Positions 37,722 to 58,994 of a DNA stretch of 64,000 nt are shown here, piece after piece (the first letter of the stretch is position 1; each line of letters begins with the position of its first letter). The stretch is taken from positions 2,487,501 to 2,551,500 of the forward strand of contig NC_134962.1 of assembly GCF_965638725.1 (NCBI RefSeq), given 5' to 3'. Source of the DNA: Aptenodytes patagonicus. Its lineage: Eukaryota > Chordata > Aves > Sphenisciformes > Spheniscidae. Under the pieces are notes generated by a model. It was not told the origin of the DNA and did no database searches. It saw nothing but the letters and a program-made list of their open reading frames with translations. Position numbers and translations under genes: made by a program.

Positions 37722-40656
37722 CCTTTGCATGGGCAGGAGGATCTCAGGTGATTTGCCATCAGTGTGTTAATAGTAATACTAGTGTAAATGTGTAAGTCTG
37801 CATGTATTTATATATATGCATATGCGTGCATGTATGCATATATAGGACACGCTCCTGAAAGTGGTATAGTGCCAAACTGACCAGAAAACACAACAGAGCA
37901 TATTTTGCAAAATGAAAAAAAAAAGGAAATGGTGGAAATATAACCCTATGATTTAATGCTCCTCCAGCTCTTAATTTGTGTGAGTCATCCTGTCACCCAC
38001 AAATTACCCTGTTGACTTAAACAGCCATCTGTATTGCAAGGCTGCAGGTCAGGCTGCCTGAGCGCACCAGCTCTGCCTGCCAGGCCCTGACACGGGTGCT
38101 AAAATGAATGTTTACTATTTGCTCTTTCAAATAAATAAAAATATCCCATTTTAACTGACCATCACTAAGATGGACTTTGGAAGTTAATTCATGCTGACTG
38201 GTGTTTTAAAAATATTTGTAAAAGAAATTGGTTTAAAAAAAAGGAAGGAGGAAACTGTAAAACACAGGGAAGTAAAGACAAGGAAAAGCAAGAAAAATCT
38301 TGGCTTCAGCTCACCCCCAAGAAAATTACTTGCTCTCAGCAATTAAGCATCTCCGCTAACGAAGGATGGAGACCTGATTCTTACCGGTAAGACTGTAGAG
38401 CTGGGAGTTGCTGAGAGTAGGGACAGGGATTGCACTTGCGCCTGCGAGGGTCCCTGCCGTGCCCCAGCCCAGGGGAAGACGCTGAGGTGCAACCTCCAAA
38501 CCCTGCAGCAGTGCCTGTACTGCTGGAGACACCTTGTGGTACATGGCTGAGAAATATAATAATGCTGGGATATAATCAGTGCCACCAGGCCCTGCTTTCC
38601 CAATCCCACTTTGCTTTTTCCACTCTCAGAGACTGCTGGGGCTCTTCAAACGGGGGGGGGGAGCTGCCCACACGCATTTGTGGACAACGCAGACGCAGGA
38701 GTTACTTACTCATCTATTGCTGACTATAACTCATGGATAACAAAGACCCAGGTGAGCCGTAAGGAAGAAGGGAAGGCTTTTTAAAGTGCAGGGAAAGAAG
38801 TGGCACAAAGAATCGGCAACTGCAGACCCATGAAATCATGAAATCCCCAACCATTCTGTTTTTCTAAATGTGGGTATTTTTGCAATGTTATCAGACAACT
38901 TTGGGCTTCCTCCAGAGCTGGAGCCCGGTGCTGTCACCCACGTGGAGGTGTTTTCAGCAATAACTACATTTTCAAAGAACCCAGAGGAGAAAAAACTCCC
39001 AGGGGAGCAGAACCAGCGGGTGCCAGTGGAAAGCTGGGGGTGAGGTCATGCAGCAGCGAAAGCATGCCTGCCCAGGCACAGCTTGGCGTGACTCTTCCGT
39101 TAATCACCCCCCTTAGCGCATGATTTGGGCCACGTACTGCAGAGATGTGCGTGAGTTAGAGGTGCAGAAACTCACCTGTCACAGCTGAAGGGGTGACTGT
39201 CTCCCTTCAGCTAGTTCCTCCCCATGGCTCTGCCGCCTGACATGTTCGGGGTACAGGCAATGAGGTGGGGACTTGCAGTGGGCAAGTGTCTTCCCTGCGT
39301 GCTTCTCCTGGCTAATTCCTGTAATTCTCTGTTTGGAAACGGAGAGGCCGCAAATCTCACCAATCCTGGCAGTGAAAGGCTGGAAGAAATCATGAATACA
39401 CCTGGGAGGGCTCAGGGTATTTGGGAATCCCTTAAACACTCCTCAAGCTCTTTCGGGGACTTGCTGCAAGAGCAGCTGCTGCCGCCGAATCTTCCTCTCT
39501 GCCTTAGTAACAGTTTGCAGGGAGGCACAGTGATGCTCCCTTCTACTCCTGCTGCTGCGAGCTCTCTGCCTACAGCACAGCTGCTCTAGCAATAAAGGGA
39601 ATTTTTTTTTACCCAGCTTTTATTTTGACAATTTTTGCGCAAAAAATAAACAAACTGCTATTTTTCGAGCGGCTCGAGCAGGAAGGGGAGCAGATGCTGA
39701 ATGGAAGCCCTGGAATCACACGTGTAAGGAGTTTGTCTGTTCTGCGTTTGCAGATTTCAACTGCGTTGCCATTATGCTTGAGTGCTTTCTGTATTAAACA
39801 AGATGAGGCGAGCGCAATCACCACGTCCTGTTTTGGTTGAATCAGCAAGGAGGAGTTTCAGCGCTCACTCTCCACGAATAATCCCATTCTCCCAGGCAGC
39901 TGCCTTCTGCGAAATGAAAGTGCAGACATCTACAGTATTACCCCGTGCCTGTTTGCAGAGTCTGCTGTTATCATGTTAATGAAGGGAGCCGAGATAATCA
40001 CCTTAAAGCATAAATACATCTCAGATGCTGATTCACTTTCTCCTATTTGAATCTTGTTTACCAGAGTAATTCTTACTTTTTTCCGCTGCGGGCTTGTTGT
40101 GTCTGGAAGGGTAGCTATTTCTTTTTTTCACAATTCATCTCCAAAACACTTAAATCAAGAAGCCTCTTGTCTAGATCTGGTTATTCCTTCTCATTTCGTA
40201 GCCATACGTAGTATCGAGTCCTGGATCTAAGGCCAGTCCAGACAATTTTGTTTGATCTGCAGCCTTAGCGGTCACACAGATCGCGTAGCCTCAGCCAACG
40301 CTGTGTGGGTCACTTACGGATGAAGACAGACACGCACTTTTAGAGGATAATTTCTCTCACTCTGAGATGGGTGACAGGAACCACTTTTTCCCCATGTCTT
40401 GTCGGGCCCTGCCACGTCGGTTACAACCACTGAAGGAGCCTACGTGGGTGGGTAAAAGCTAAATTAGGTGCCTAACACTCAGCCAGATCACATCAGGGGA
40501 CAGGGATCCCTCCACTGCACGAATGGCAAGTCAGATATTGCGGCAGTCTCGCAATACTCCACGTTTTCTTCAAGCCCCAGCCCCTGGAGTCAGGTGAATA
40601 CGCATCTCACTTATTTTCTTCTCAGTTAATTTCTTTCTGGCGTTTACGGTTGCAGC

Positions 40657-40680
40657 AAAAAAAAAAAAAAAAAAAAAAAA
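40657..40680 (+). repeat. Poly-A run (24 A)
   Basis: Twenty-four A residues after GTTGCAGC. Could be the tail of an old retroposed insertion, but no target-site duplication was identified. Confidence 0.85.
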
Positions 40681-41200
40681 TCCAAGCATGTGACTCAAGT
40701 TGGGTGTTCACAGGCTCGAAATGCAGAATATCAATTAGCTCCCAGAGCAATGTTTTTATTCTAAGTTCCCGTGATTTTTTCCCAAGCCTGACTAACAATA
40801 TCAGAACATCTGGTGTTGTCCGCGCTTCACGCGGCAGGTTTAGCTACAGCACGAGGACTGCGTGTACCAGCTGGAGACTGGCATCTCCCCAGCTCCTTGC
40901 CGGCTCCCACCGCCGGGCTGCTCCGTGCATCTGCTTCCGCACCCTGGGAAGTCCCGATCCCACCCGGAGCCGGGGCAACGTGCTGTCACAGCGAGGTGTG
41001 CTGCAGGGGATGAGGACTGGGAGAACTGGGAGAACCGGGCGCTGAGCTGAAGGAGCAGGTGTGGAAATGCAGCCCTGTGCTGGGAGGCAGAAATTAGGGC
41101 AGGGTAGGGCGTACGGGGCCGGGGGAAGGCAGCCACACTGCGATGGGGAGGTGTTCCCAGGAGCTGTGCAACGGGACAGATGGGGAAAGATGGGAGTCCT

Positions 41201-41611
41201 AGTCTGCGTTTAGCCCTGGTCCATATTTAGGCTGGATCTCTGGGTGCAGGCTGTTGGCCCAGTCTCTATTTAGACCTGGTCTGCATTTAGACCTGGCCGA
41301 TATCCCTGCGCTGCTGGCCCAGGCCATATTTAAGCCTGGTCTGTCGGCCCCATCTGCATTTAGCTCCGATCTGTAGCTCTGGCCCACATTTAGGCCCTGC
41401 CTATGGGCCCAGCCTGTTGACCTAGGCTGTATTTAGACCCAGTTTGTACTTAGGCCCGGTCTGTATTTAGCTCCGGCCTGCAGGCCCAGTGTGTTGGCCC
41501 GGTTTGTATTAAGGCTTGGTCTGTAGGCCCCACATGCAGGCCCTATACATAGGCCCCACAAGTAGGTCCCGTGAGTCGATCCCACACGTAGGCCCAGCCC
41601 GCATTCAGGCC
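41201..41611 (+). repeat. Degenerate ~17-bp minisatellite upstream of the PCMTD2 promoter
   Basis: About 400 bp built from variants of GTCTGTATTTAGGCCTG. The core ATTTAG recurs about ten times and TTGGCCC or AGGCCC variants fill the gaps, for example GTCTCTATTTAGACCTG, GTCTGCATTTAGACCTG, GCTGTATTTAGACCCAG and GTCTGTATTTAGCTCCG. Towards the end the units shift to TAGGCCCCACA-type repeats. It directly abuts the CpG island. Confidence 0.85.
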
Positions 41612-42016
41612 GCTGTGCCGCCAGGGAAGGGCGAGCTCAGACAGCGACGGAGCCCGGAGCCCCCCGGCCGCCCCCGCACTGGGACGGGCCCGGCGCTGCC
41701 GCGTCTCCCCCTCAGGGAACCAGCGCCGCCCCCCTCCCCGCAGTGGTACAGTCTACCCCCCCGCGCCGGGTCTGCATGGTACAGCCCAGACAGCGCCCCC
41801 CCGCCGGACCGCAGTGGTCTGCTCCCCGCCACCCGACCGACCCCCCCCCCCCCCCCCGGCGGCGGTGGTGCGCGCCGCGCGTGCGCGGTGCCGCGGCCGG
41901 CGCTCAGCTGGGCAGTGTTTACCGCTCCGGAGCGCGGCGGGACGGCCGCGCCGCCGGGCCCGGGAGGGGAGCGGGCCGCACCGCACCGGGCCGAGCCGAC
42001 CCGCCCCGCCGCTCAG

Positions 42017-51943
<9,927 letters not shown>

Positions 51944-51977
51944 TTTCCTTCTTCTAAAAAGTGGGAAGTAGGCAGAA

Positions 51978-51983
51978 AATAAA
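51978..51983 (+). terminator. PCMTD2: Proximal poly(A) signal of PCMTD2
   Basis: AATAAA in AGAAAATAAAGTACC, 35 bases after the stop codon. Confidence 0.45.
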
Positions 51984-53539
51984 GTACCACTTAGGGCTTG
52001 ACAAATGTATACCACTTGCTTGCCTGCTAATATGACCACCCAAGGCAGTAGGCTAGCTGGGGAATGTGGCTGCTGTATACCTAAACATAATAGCTTTTTA
52101 AAGTTTTTTTTTTCTTCAGTTGTGTGCTATAGTTTTATCCTACAGCAGGGATTCCTTAGGAAGCAAGTTGGTGAAATGCTCAGCTGCTTATGGAAAGGAG
52201 GATTTAATTCCCTGAAACTAACTGCACAGAGATATTCTAAAAATCTCATGGCTGCTCTACTGAATTGCAGTTTTTAAATATTCTTAAGCAGTTCCCCAAA
52301 GACCTTTGCTGTCTGTGCTCTCTTCCGCTAAACCTGCCATGTGTTTACCGTGGTGTGTGTTTAATGGAGGATGAAGATTATTAGTAAAAACTGACCTGGC
52401 AAATCTTGTTTCTTCCAGTAATCTGAAAAAGCACAACTTTTACAGACATGAAAGGAAAGAATTTTTGGCATCCGGCCTTGTGGCATCCAGGTTTTGAATG
52501 AGAAGGAAAGCATCAGCTCCCCTTTGGTTGGTCTCAGTTTTGCTTATAAACTATATATAATTTTTCAGTAAAAGGTAAAAATGTTTTACGGAATATTGGT
52601 TTTCTTAACGGGAAACACCTGTTCTAGTGAATTAGTCTAATAGAGATGCAAAGTTGTGTGTTTTGTTTTGTTTTTTTTAAAGCGATGGAGGCAAGTGAAG
52701 AGTTGCAAAGCCGATTAGCTTTGACAGGATGCTAGGGTAGTCGGGGTTCTGACTGTTGCCTCTGTAAATGTTTACAGAGTAATTCTGAATGGGGAGGAGG
52801 GTAGAGAGGAAATGCGTAGCAGTGAGTTTGTGAAAACTGACTGGAAGCAGAATCTGTGGATTTTGCTGTTGTGTGAGGTAACTTACGTCTGCTGGGCTGA
52901 ACAGAGTGAAGTGCAGAGCGCGAGCCTGAGCGGAGTGGCTTGTGTCCCAGTAATTCAGCCAAATGTAGTTCTGTGGAGGGTATGTAGAACCTGAAAACAG
53001 TCTAGAAAGCCAAACTGATGCAGTTTTTAGGTGTTCCTGTGTGTGTGCCCCTGCTGTAGCAAGGTGGCTAGAATACTTGTGTGCACATGGTCCACATATG
53101 GTAGGTGAAATGAAGTTGGTTGACTTGGCAGGTTATTTTATGTCTGCAGCAATTAAGTAGATGTTTTAACAGGCTTGTATAGAAGGACTTTACACTCTGC
53201 AGTTCTGTGGATGTGAACTCTAATTTTTATTCCCAAGTCTTTCTGTAATGGTGATGGAAGGAGATACCATGTTTAGAAGGGGAAGTTTACTTGGTTCAGC
53301 CTGTTTTGAAAAATCTACCTAAACTGGTAAAGGCTGGAAAGAAACCCTTGAGCTTGTACTGATGTGAAATACTCCTAAAGCTGGGGGGATAAAAAGCTCC
53401 CTCTCAGTAGGTAATGAAGCTATGTTAAGGCATTGCCCCATCAGAAGCACTTAAGTTGGTATCACTTTGGTATTTTTTTTTTTTTTACGCTGTCTCCTCA
53501 TTTTCTGAGGAGGAATGGATGAAGACTGTCTTGCCAAAA

Positions 53540-53914
53540 ATAGCTGGGTTTTCGGAGAAGAGAAGGCTCCAGGGAGACCTTATAGCATCCTTCCAGTACC
53601 TGAAGGGTGCCTACAGGAAAGCTGGAGAGGGACGTTTTACAAGGGCATGTGGTGATAGGACAAGGGGTAATGGCTTTAAACTGAAAGCGGGTAGATTTAG
53701 ATTAGATATAAGGAAGAAATTCTTCACTATGAGGGTGGTGAGGCACTGGCACAGGTTGCCCAGAGAAGTTGTGGATGCCCCATCCCTGGAATTGTTCAAG
53801 GTCAGGTTGGATGGGTCTTTGAGCAACCTGGTCTAGTGGAAGGTGTCCCTGCCCATGGCAGGGGGGTTGGAACTAGGTGATTTTAAGGTCCCTTCCAACC
53901 CAAACCATTCTATG
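53540..53914 (+). mobile_element. CR1 LINE, 5'-truncated 3' end
   Basis: Typical avian CR1 tail. Landmarks are CAGTACCTGAAGGGTGCCTA, GGGCATGTGGTGATAGGAC, AGGAAGAAATTCTTCACTAT, GTGAGGCACTGGCACAGG, TTGTGGATGCCCCATCCCTG, GAGCAACCTGGTCTAGTGG, CCCTGCCCATGGCAGGGGGG and TCCCTTCCAACCCAAACC, ending in one ATTCTATG octamer. It encodes only the non-functional 3' end. It is modestly diverged and was inserted in the same direction as PCMTD2. Confidence 0.93.
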
Positions 53915-55300
53915 GTTAATGGTACTGAGTTGCACAACTTGCTTAATGATAAATAGAGTTTCAAAGTTGTGCGCAGCTTTGAAAATAAACGGATAACTCT
54001 TGTACGTCTAAGCCCGAGGTGGAGAATTCTTCCTTGCTTAATAGGCTTTTTGTATGTCTTTGAGATTATCTGGTAATGCGGTGTCATGTGGCTGCTGGCA
54101 CATAACACAGTCTTAGGCTGCATTTTGCCTCTGGTTTCCTAAGTCTCCACTTCTAGTCTAAACAGTACCCCAAGCTATCTTGCTCCCTCAGATTTTTATT
54201 TCTTTATTTTAAATGGGGCAGTTCTGTGGGCAGTGAGCTGATGGTTTCCTGTAAACATACAAGTATCCATCTTGTAATTCTGGCAACTACAATGAATTTC
54301 TCTCTACAAATGAAAATCCTGAATATGGTGGTGAATGGAGGCTTAATAGAATCTACGTGTAATATTTCTCTGTGCTTCCCCAAAGGCTGTCACCTCTGTA
54401 TTTGTTAGGCATTTCTGCTTAATAGCTCATACCAGGTATGTGCCTTTCTGTGTTGTGGCACAATTTCCGTACCCCTATGTAGTGCAGGGTGCCTCTTTGG
54501 CTACCAGGTTGTCCTTCAGTTTGTTAACTACAAAACTTCTTTTAAAGGAGTTGCTTTAAAAATGACATTAAACTTCAGGTTCGTATTAGTAAACCTTGCT
54601 GAGATTCTGTTACAGCTGATCAGTTGAGGGAGAATTATCTTTCATTTAGCCCTGTTTGATTTTACCCCCATCCCACCCCCAGTTGTAAAAGATATTTTGT
54701 CAGATTTTTCACCGGATTTGCCTTTTTTATTACATTTGCTAGATTTTTGTAGCTTTCTATAAGATGCATAAAATACTGCTATTTTTCCTGGATAAGGTTG
54801 AATAAATAAATATATATACAGGAAATTTATGTTCTAGGTTGTCAAATTGTCCCCTTGTCCAAAAAACCACAGATCCAAACACACCCATAGTAGAAATTTT
54901 ATGTGTAATATAATTGTGAAATAGTATTGCTTATAGCCTGTAAATGAAGGGGAACTGTAAATACGTTTTCCCTGTGCACAAGCACTTGCACTGTAGTTTT
55001 GTATGCATTTCTAATAGAGTAATTGTAGCATAACTGTTCTTGTATAGTCTGTAAGCTGTCTAGGAATTTTACCTGCTTTGATTGTTTCCTTTTGTGTTCG
55101 AAGTAGTCTTCGCTTTAATTGTACGTGACTCCGTTTAGGTTTCAATACTGCAGTAAATTTGCAAAAAGAAATTAACTTCAAGCTGCTTTAACCATTAGTG
55201 TGTAAGTTGAAAAATCTATGTGTAGAAACTAGAGTTAAATTGGCCTGAGGCATGCAAGTGTTACGCAATTTAAACTTTTATTAATAAGTGTTTCTGTATC

Positions 55301-55306
55301 AATAAA
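55301..55306 (+). terminator. PCMTD2: Distal poly(A) signal of PCMTD2
   Basis: AATAAA in TATCAATAAATTCAG, with GU-rich sequence (ATGTTGTGGTTAG) about 45 bases on. An overlapping pair also lies at 54801-54810. Confidence 0.45.
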
Positions 55307-55319
55307 TTCAGTAAAGACT

Positions 55320-58300
55320 TTTTAGCCTTCTTAACATGGCTTTGCATCATGTTGTGGTTAGAATACTTTGTAGATAAGTACTTATTTTCATAATTGAAGG
55401 TTAAGACACTAGAACACTAGAAAAAGCACTTAATAATATGGTGCAGGTGCATAGTTTTAGATTAATTTGTCAGAATATAATCTCTCAAAAGAAACCTGCC
55501 CAGCTCATGATTTTTAAACCTTTATGTAATGGATTTACGCAAGATGTATTTTGGAATTAGCACACACAGCACTGATCTAGATTTAATATATCGGAACAGT
55601 TAAAGTGAATTCACTTACCTGGCTGTTAGACCTGTAGACAACAGATATCAAGAGGTCATTTAGTCCATTTCTGTACTTGAAGGAATTGCCTAAACCAAAC
55701 ATGTCAGGAGCTTGTTTAATGCATTCTGAATGGCAGCTCCCCTCTTGTCTCCTGTGCTCTGTTTCAGTGCTTAATTAATGCAGATTTTTTCAGAGCTGGT
55801 GTTCAAGGCTTCCATTTCGCTAGTATTGAGAATAGTATTTTGGCTTCAGCTGTAATAGGAAACTGATCATAATAGCAAATACAGCTGTCGCTAGTTAAAT
55901 GTATGTGTTAACCTTTATTCCACAGGATAATTACCTGTAGTCTGTGTTTCTTCCTGTCATCTGTGTGTATGATAGATGTCCTTCTACCAACTATAACATG
56001 AGACTAGTTCAGTGTTAATGTTTTCCTTCACGTGATGCTTGCTGGAAAAAAAAAAATCCTTTTCTGCTTTGGAAAGCTATGGATGTGTCATACAAATGGT
56101 ATCAAGTAAATTAAATTTGTCAGATAATGTTTATGTTCACTTCATAGTAAAATGTACATCACAGTTCCCTGGGAAGTAGTGATGAGCTCTTCAGGGGTCC
56201 TACTCCAATGAAATCTTTCTACTGGGGCAGAAGTGATAGTTAAAAATAAAACAAAAAAAAGGGGGGGGGAACACACCTGAAAAACAAAACCAAGCTGCTT
56301 TGCATTCTACTGGTGTAAAAAAGTCTGTCTAGCAGAGGCTGGAAATGCTTAAGCATGGGACACGAGTGTTAATTTTCATTCCTGTTGCTTATGAGTTAAC
56401 TTTTGGTTCTTGTTCAGAGCTGCACGCTCCTTTTTAAACAATTTGTCATGTTGATGGAAAATAGATAAGTTAATGCAAGAGTAAGGGAACTGTGATTGCT
56501 AGTGTTTCATAACATCTCACAAACATCCCATTTGTCATGAAGGGGAGATAAGCAAGGTAGAAGAGGTATGTTTCAAGTTCAAGTGAAGATCTGCTTCCAA
56601 GTAAACGTATAGGTTGAAGAACTTGCCTTTTTGCACTCGGATTATTCCCTGGGGTATGGCCACTGTTAAATCTGCTGACTTGGCTAAAGATCCCGTTCCT
56701 ACAAAGCAGCAGGCAAATACTCATCAATCCTTCCAGAAGCTGTCACCCACCGCACAGCCAGGCGCTGAAATAAGATTCCAAAGACAGTATGTATAGAAAC
56801 ATGGTGGCTGCCTGGCCCAGCTCTCCTGTTAGCAATATAAATAAACCTGGAAGGGATTTTTTTTTTTTGCAGATGGTTGGTTTAGAGCTCGGAGTTTACG
56901 CACCAAGATGTAAGTGGAGGCAGAAGGCAAAAGCCTGGTATTTGTAAAGTGGCCAGATGTGCCAGGGAAGATGTTGATGACTTTCCTAAATACTGAAGCA
57001 TGGTTTGAAGAGAGCTTTTTTGTTTATTTTCCTAGAAATACTTCTTTACAGAGCAGCTCCTAAGTAGCTGTGTTACCCTGTCCTAACAGAGTTCAGCATG
57101 TTTTGGAAGGAGACAATATGGGAAGTGACCAGGCTGGAAGAACATATGACTTGAAGACTTTGACATAACCTGCATTGTCTTTTGTGATGCATGTGAAGGA
57201 TGCACTTCTAATCCACTTAACTTCTCAAATTGGAATTAAAAGCTGTCATTCACCTGGAGCAATCTGCTGTCAGCTGCCAATTGTTATATAAAGGCTGAAG
57301 CAGATAATTTAGCCTTTTACAGCCTGTTTTTGTGAGAAAGGGTTGGCTGGCCACTAGAGGACACTCTGCTCAAAACCATGAGTTGGGTCCACAGGGGGGA
57401 GCGGGGAGGGGTTCAGCGAACTTGCTTGGATTTCAAAGTGATGTCAGGGCAAACAAACAACAGATTGTCTGAGGACTAGATGCAGAAAACCTGCAGTATA
57501 ATGCCCTTTTACAACCGGGAAAAAATACAGCTTTTACCATCTGTGACATGAAATTTGTAAGTGAAACCCCAAAACCCAACACTCTCTCCCCAAATGCTCG
57601 AGTGACAAAGAATCTGAAGGGAGAAGAGAACCGGGGAGGTTTAAATGTCACTTTTGTTAAGTGCTGTTTTGTCACGTTAATTATATTGTAGTTTACAGTA
57701 TAAAGCAGGTTGATGGGAAACTTTGGTTTGATCTTCCAGGTAATGTGGAATGGTGCCATGTTTGGAATTCCTCAAGTACCTTTATATCTTAATGAGCGTT
57801 AATGCCTCACGCTCATGCTAAACCCACACATTTAGGATCTTGTGTAGTAAAAACTTAAAACCTAAAGACAAGCTGTTTTCACTCTGAGCGTCTTTATAAT
57901 AGTAAAAGGTGATTAATTCAACTGGAAACAATTCCTCCCTTTTGCGTCTCAGTTTTTATCATCCAATGGGAGAAACAAATTGGAGTCTGCGTTTCCTACA
58001 GTTCAAACTCAGTCGGTTTCATTGTTTCTTTCCCTCTTCACCCCTCAATTGCCTTTAATTTCTCCAAAATCCTGACATTTTTCCAAATGACATCCTTGCA
58101 GAAAGAAACGGTACTAGCTAAAAGGTCTTTGAAATGAATCAGCTTTTACTCTGCATAAGAAACTTTACAGAATGCATACAATCAGTTGGTTTTGTCTTTA
58201 TTTGCAGGTTATTTATCTCTGTTAGTGATCTCCCTTTTAAAATCCTATCTGTAGCATTCCACGCTCCCAGCAATAGCTGGAGACAAATTTTTGCTGGATG

Positions 58301-58740
58301 TTACAACTGCATGTAGTAAGAGACAGCCTCTATCCTAAAAGTCTTACTGCCTGATATGTTTGACAGGCTGTTAGATAAGATGCTATCCTTAGTTTGCAGA
58401 GAGTGTGCTAAGGCAAAAATTTTGACATAAAAAACTTGGCCCTGGGCCGTCTGCATCCTAGCTCAGCCCTGGAAGCACAGGGTCGTTTTTTGGTCATTGC
58501 CCACAAAGATGCATTCTGCATGCTTTCAGATAAATGCCTGAGGGGAAGGTGAGGAGTTAACTTGCTGTTCAAAATAAGAAACAAGGCAAAAATAAATCAA
58601 AATTAAGAGTTTCTGTTTCAGCACCACAATGAAAGAGGGGTGGGAACAGTCTGATCTTCAATGATGTACATAATGGCAGAGAGGGTGGGCGGTTGGACTG
58701 TCAAACTGCCTTAATTTAATTGCAAACACATGCTGATGAG
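55320..58740. other. Intergenic sequence between PCMTD2 and the peroxidasin-like gene
   Basis: AT-rich, with short homopolymers (for example near 56051, 56257 and 56858). No coding exon is recognised. Confidence 0.65.
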
Positions 58741-58830
58741 TCCCCTCCTCCTGGACCTCAGGGCTGGGAAACTTTTTTTTGTCAGCTCCCTGCAGTTCAG
58801 AATTGAGGCAAATACACTCCAGCAAACACC
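58680..58830 (+). promoter_or_regulatory. Putative 5' region of the peroxidasin-like gene
   Basis: There is no CpG island. A GC-box-like GGGTGGGCGG lies at 58683-58692. An in-frame TGA at 58804-58806 closes the frame upstream of the ATG, and ACACC before ATG gives a favourable start context. The transcription start is not defined, and an upstream noncoding exon is possible. Confidence 0.3.
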
Positions 58831-58994
58831 ATGCTGATCAAATCTTCAGCTCTTCGAGGTTTTTTGTGTTTTCTCCTCTTGCCTAGTTTCTCCTGCTCCT
58901 GTCCTAGTCGCTGCCTGTGCTTCAGGACTACAGTAAGATGCATGCATCTGATGTTGGAAACCATCCCTGATATCCCACCCCAGACAAACATACT
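58831..58994 (+). CDS. Peroxidasin-like gene, first coding exon (signal peptide and LRRNT)
   Basis: The ATG at 58831 opens 54 codons plus two bases. Residues 1-22 are a signal peptide: [10 protein letters not shown], then a hydrophobic core [13 protein letters not shown]. Residues 24-54 are a leucine-rich-repeat N-terminal cap: [20 protein letters not shown], then [11 protein letters not shown]. Sixteen consecutive residues ([16 protein letters not shown]) match human PXDN as I recall it, and all four cap cysteines are kept. The donor CT|GTGAGT leaves phase 2, so the split codon reads Leu as in PXDN, where DLRFN follows. Peroxidasins are secreted haem peroxidases that make sulfilimine cross-links in collagen IV. 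The LRR, Ig and peroxidase exons would lie beyond the window, so it is unknown whether this gene is intact. Confidence 0.8.

Larger units (their letters stand above)
36930..41200. other. Intergenic sequence upstream of PCMTD2
   Basis: Holds a CA repeat, a TA/TG-rich stretch (37805-37843), a 24-A run and AT-rich ORF-free DNA (39600-40130). No gene is recognised. Confidence 0.65.
51944..55320 (+). other. PCMTD2: PCMTD2 3' UTR (long form) containing a CR1
   Basis: A possible short form ends just after the AATAAA at 51978, 35 bases beyond the stop. A long form may reach the AATAAA at 54801 or 55301. The CR1 at 53540-53914 would then lie in the sense direction within the transcript. Confidence 0.55.

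Noticed and set aside
53456-53836. 126-codon open frame as a host gene
   Set aside because: It lies mainly in the CR1 3' tail, which does not encode protein there.
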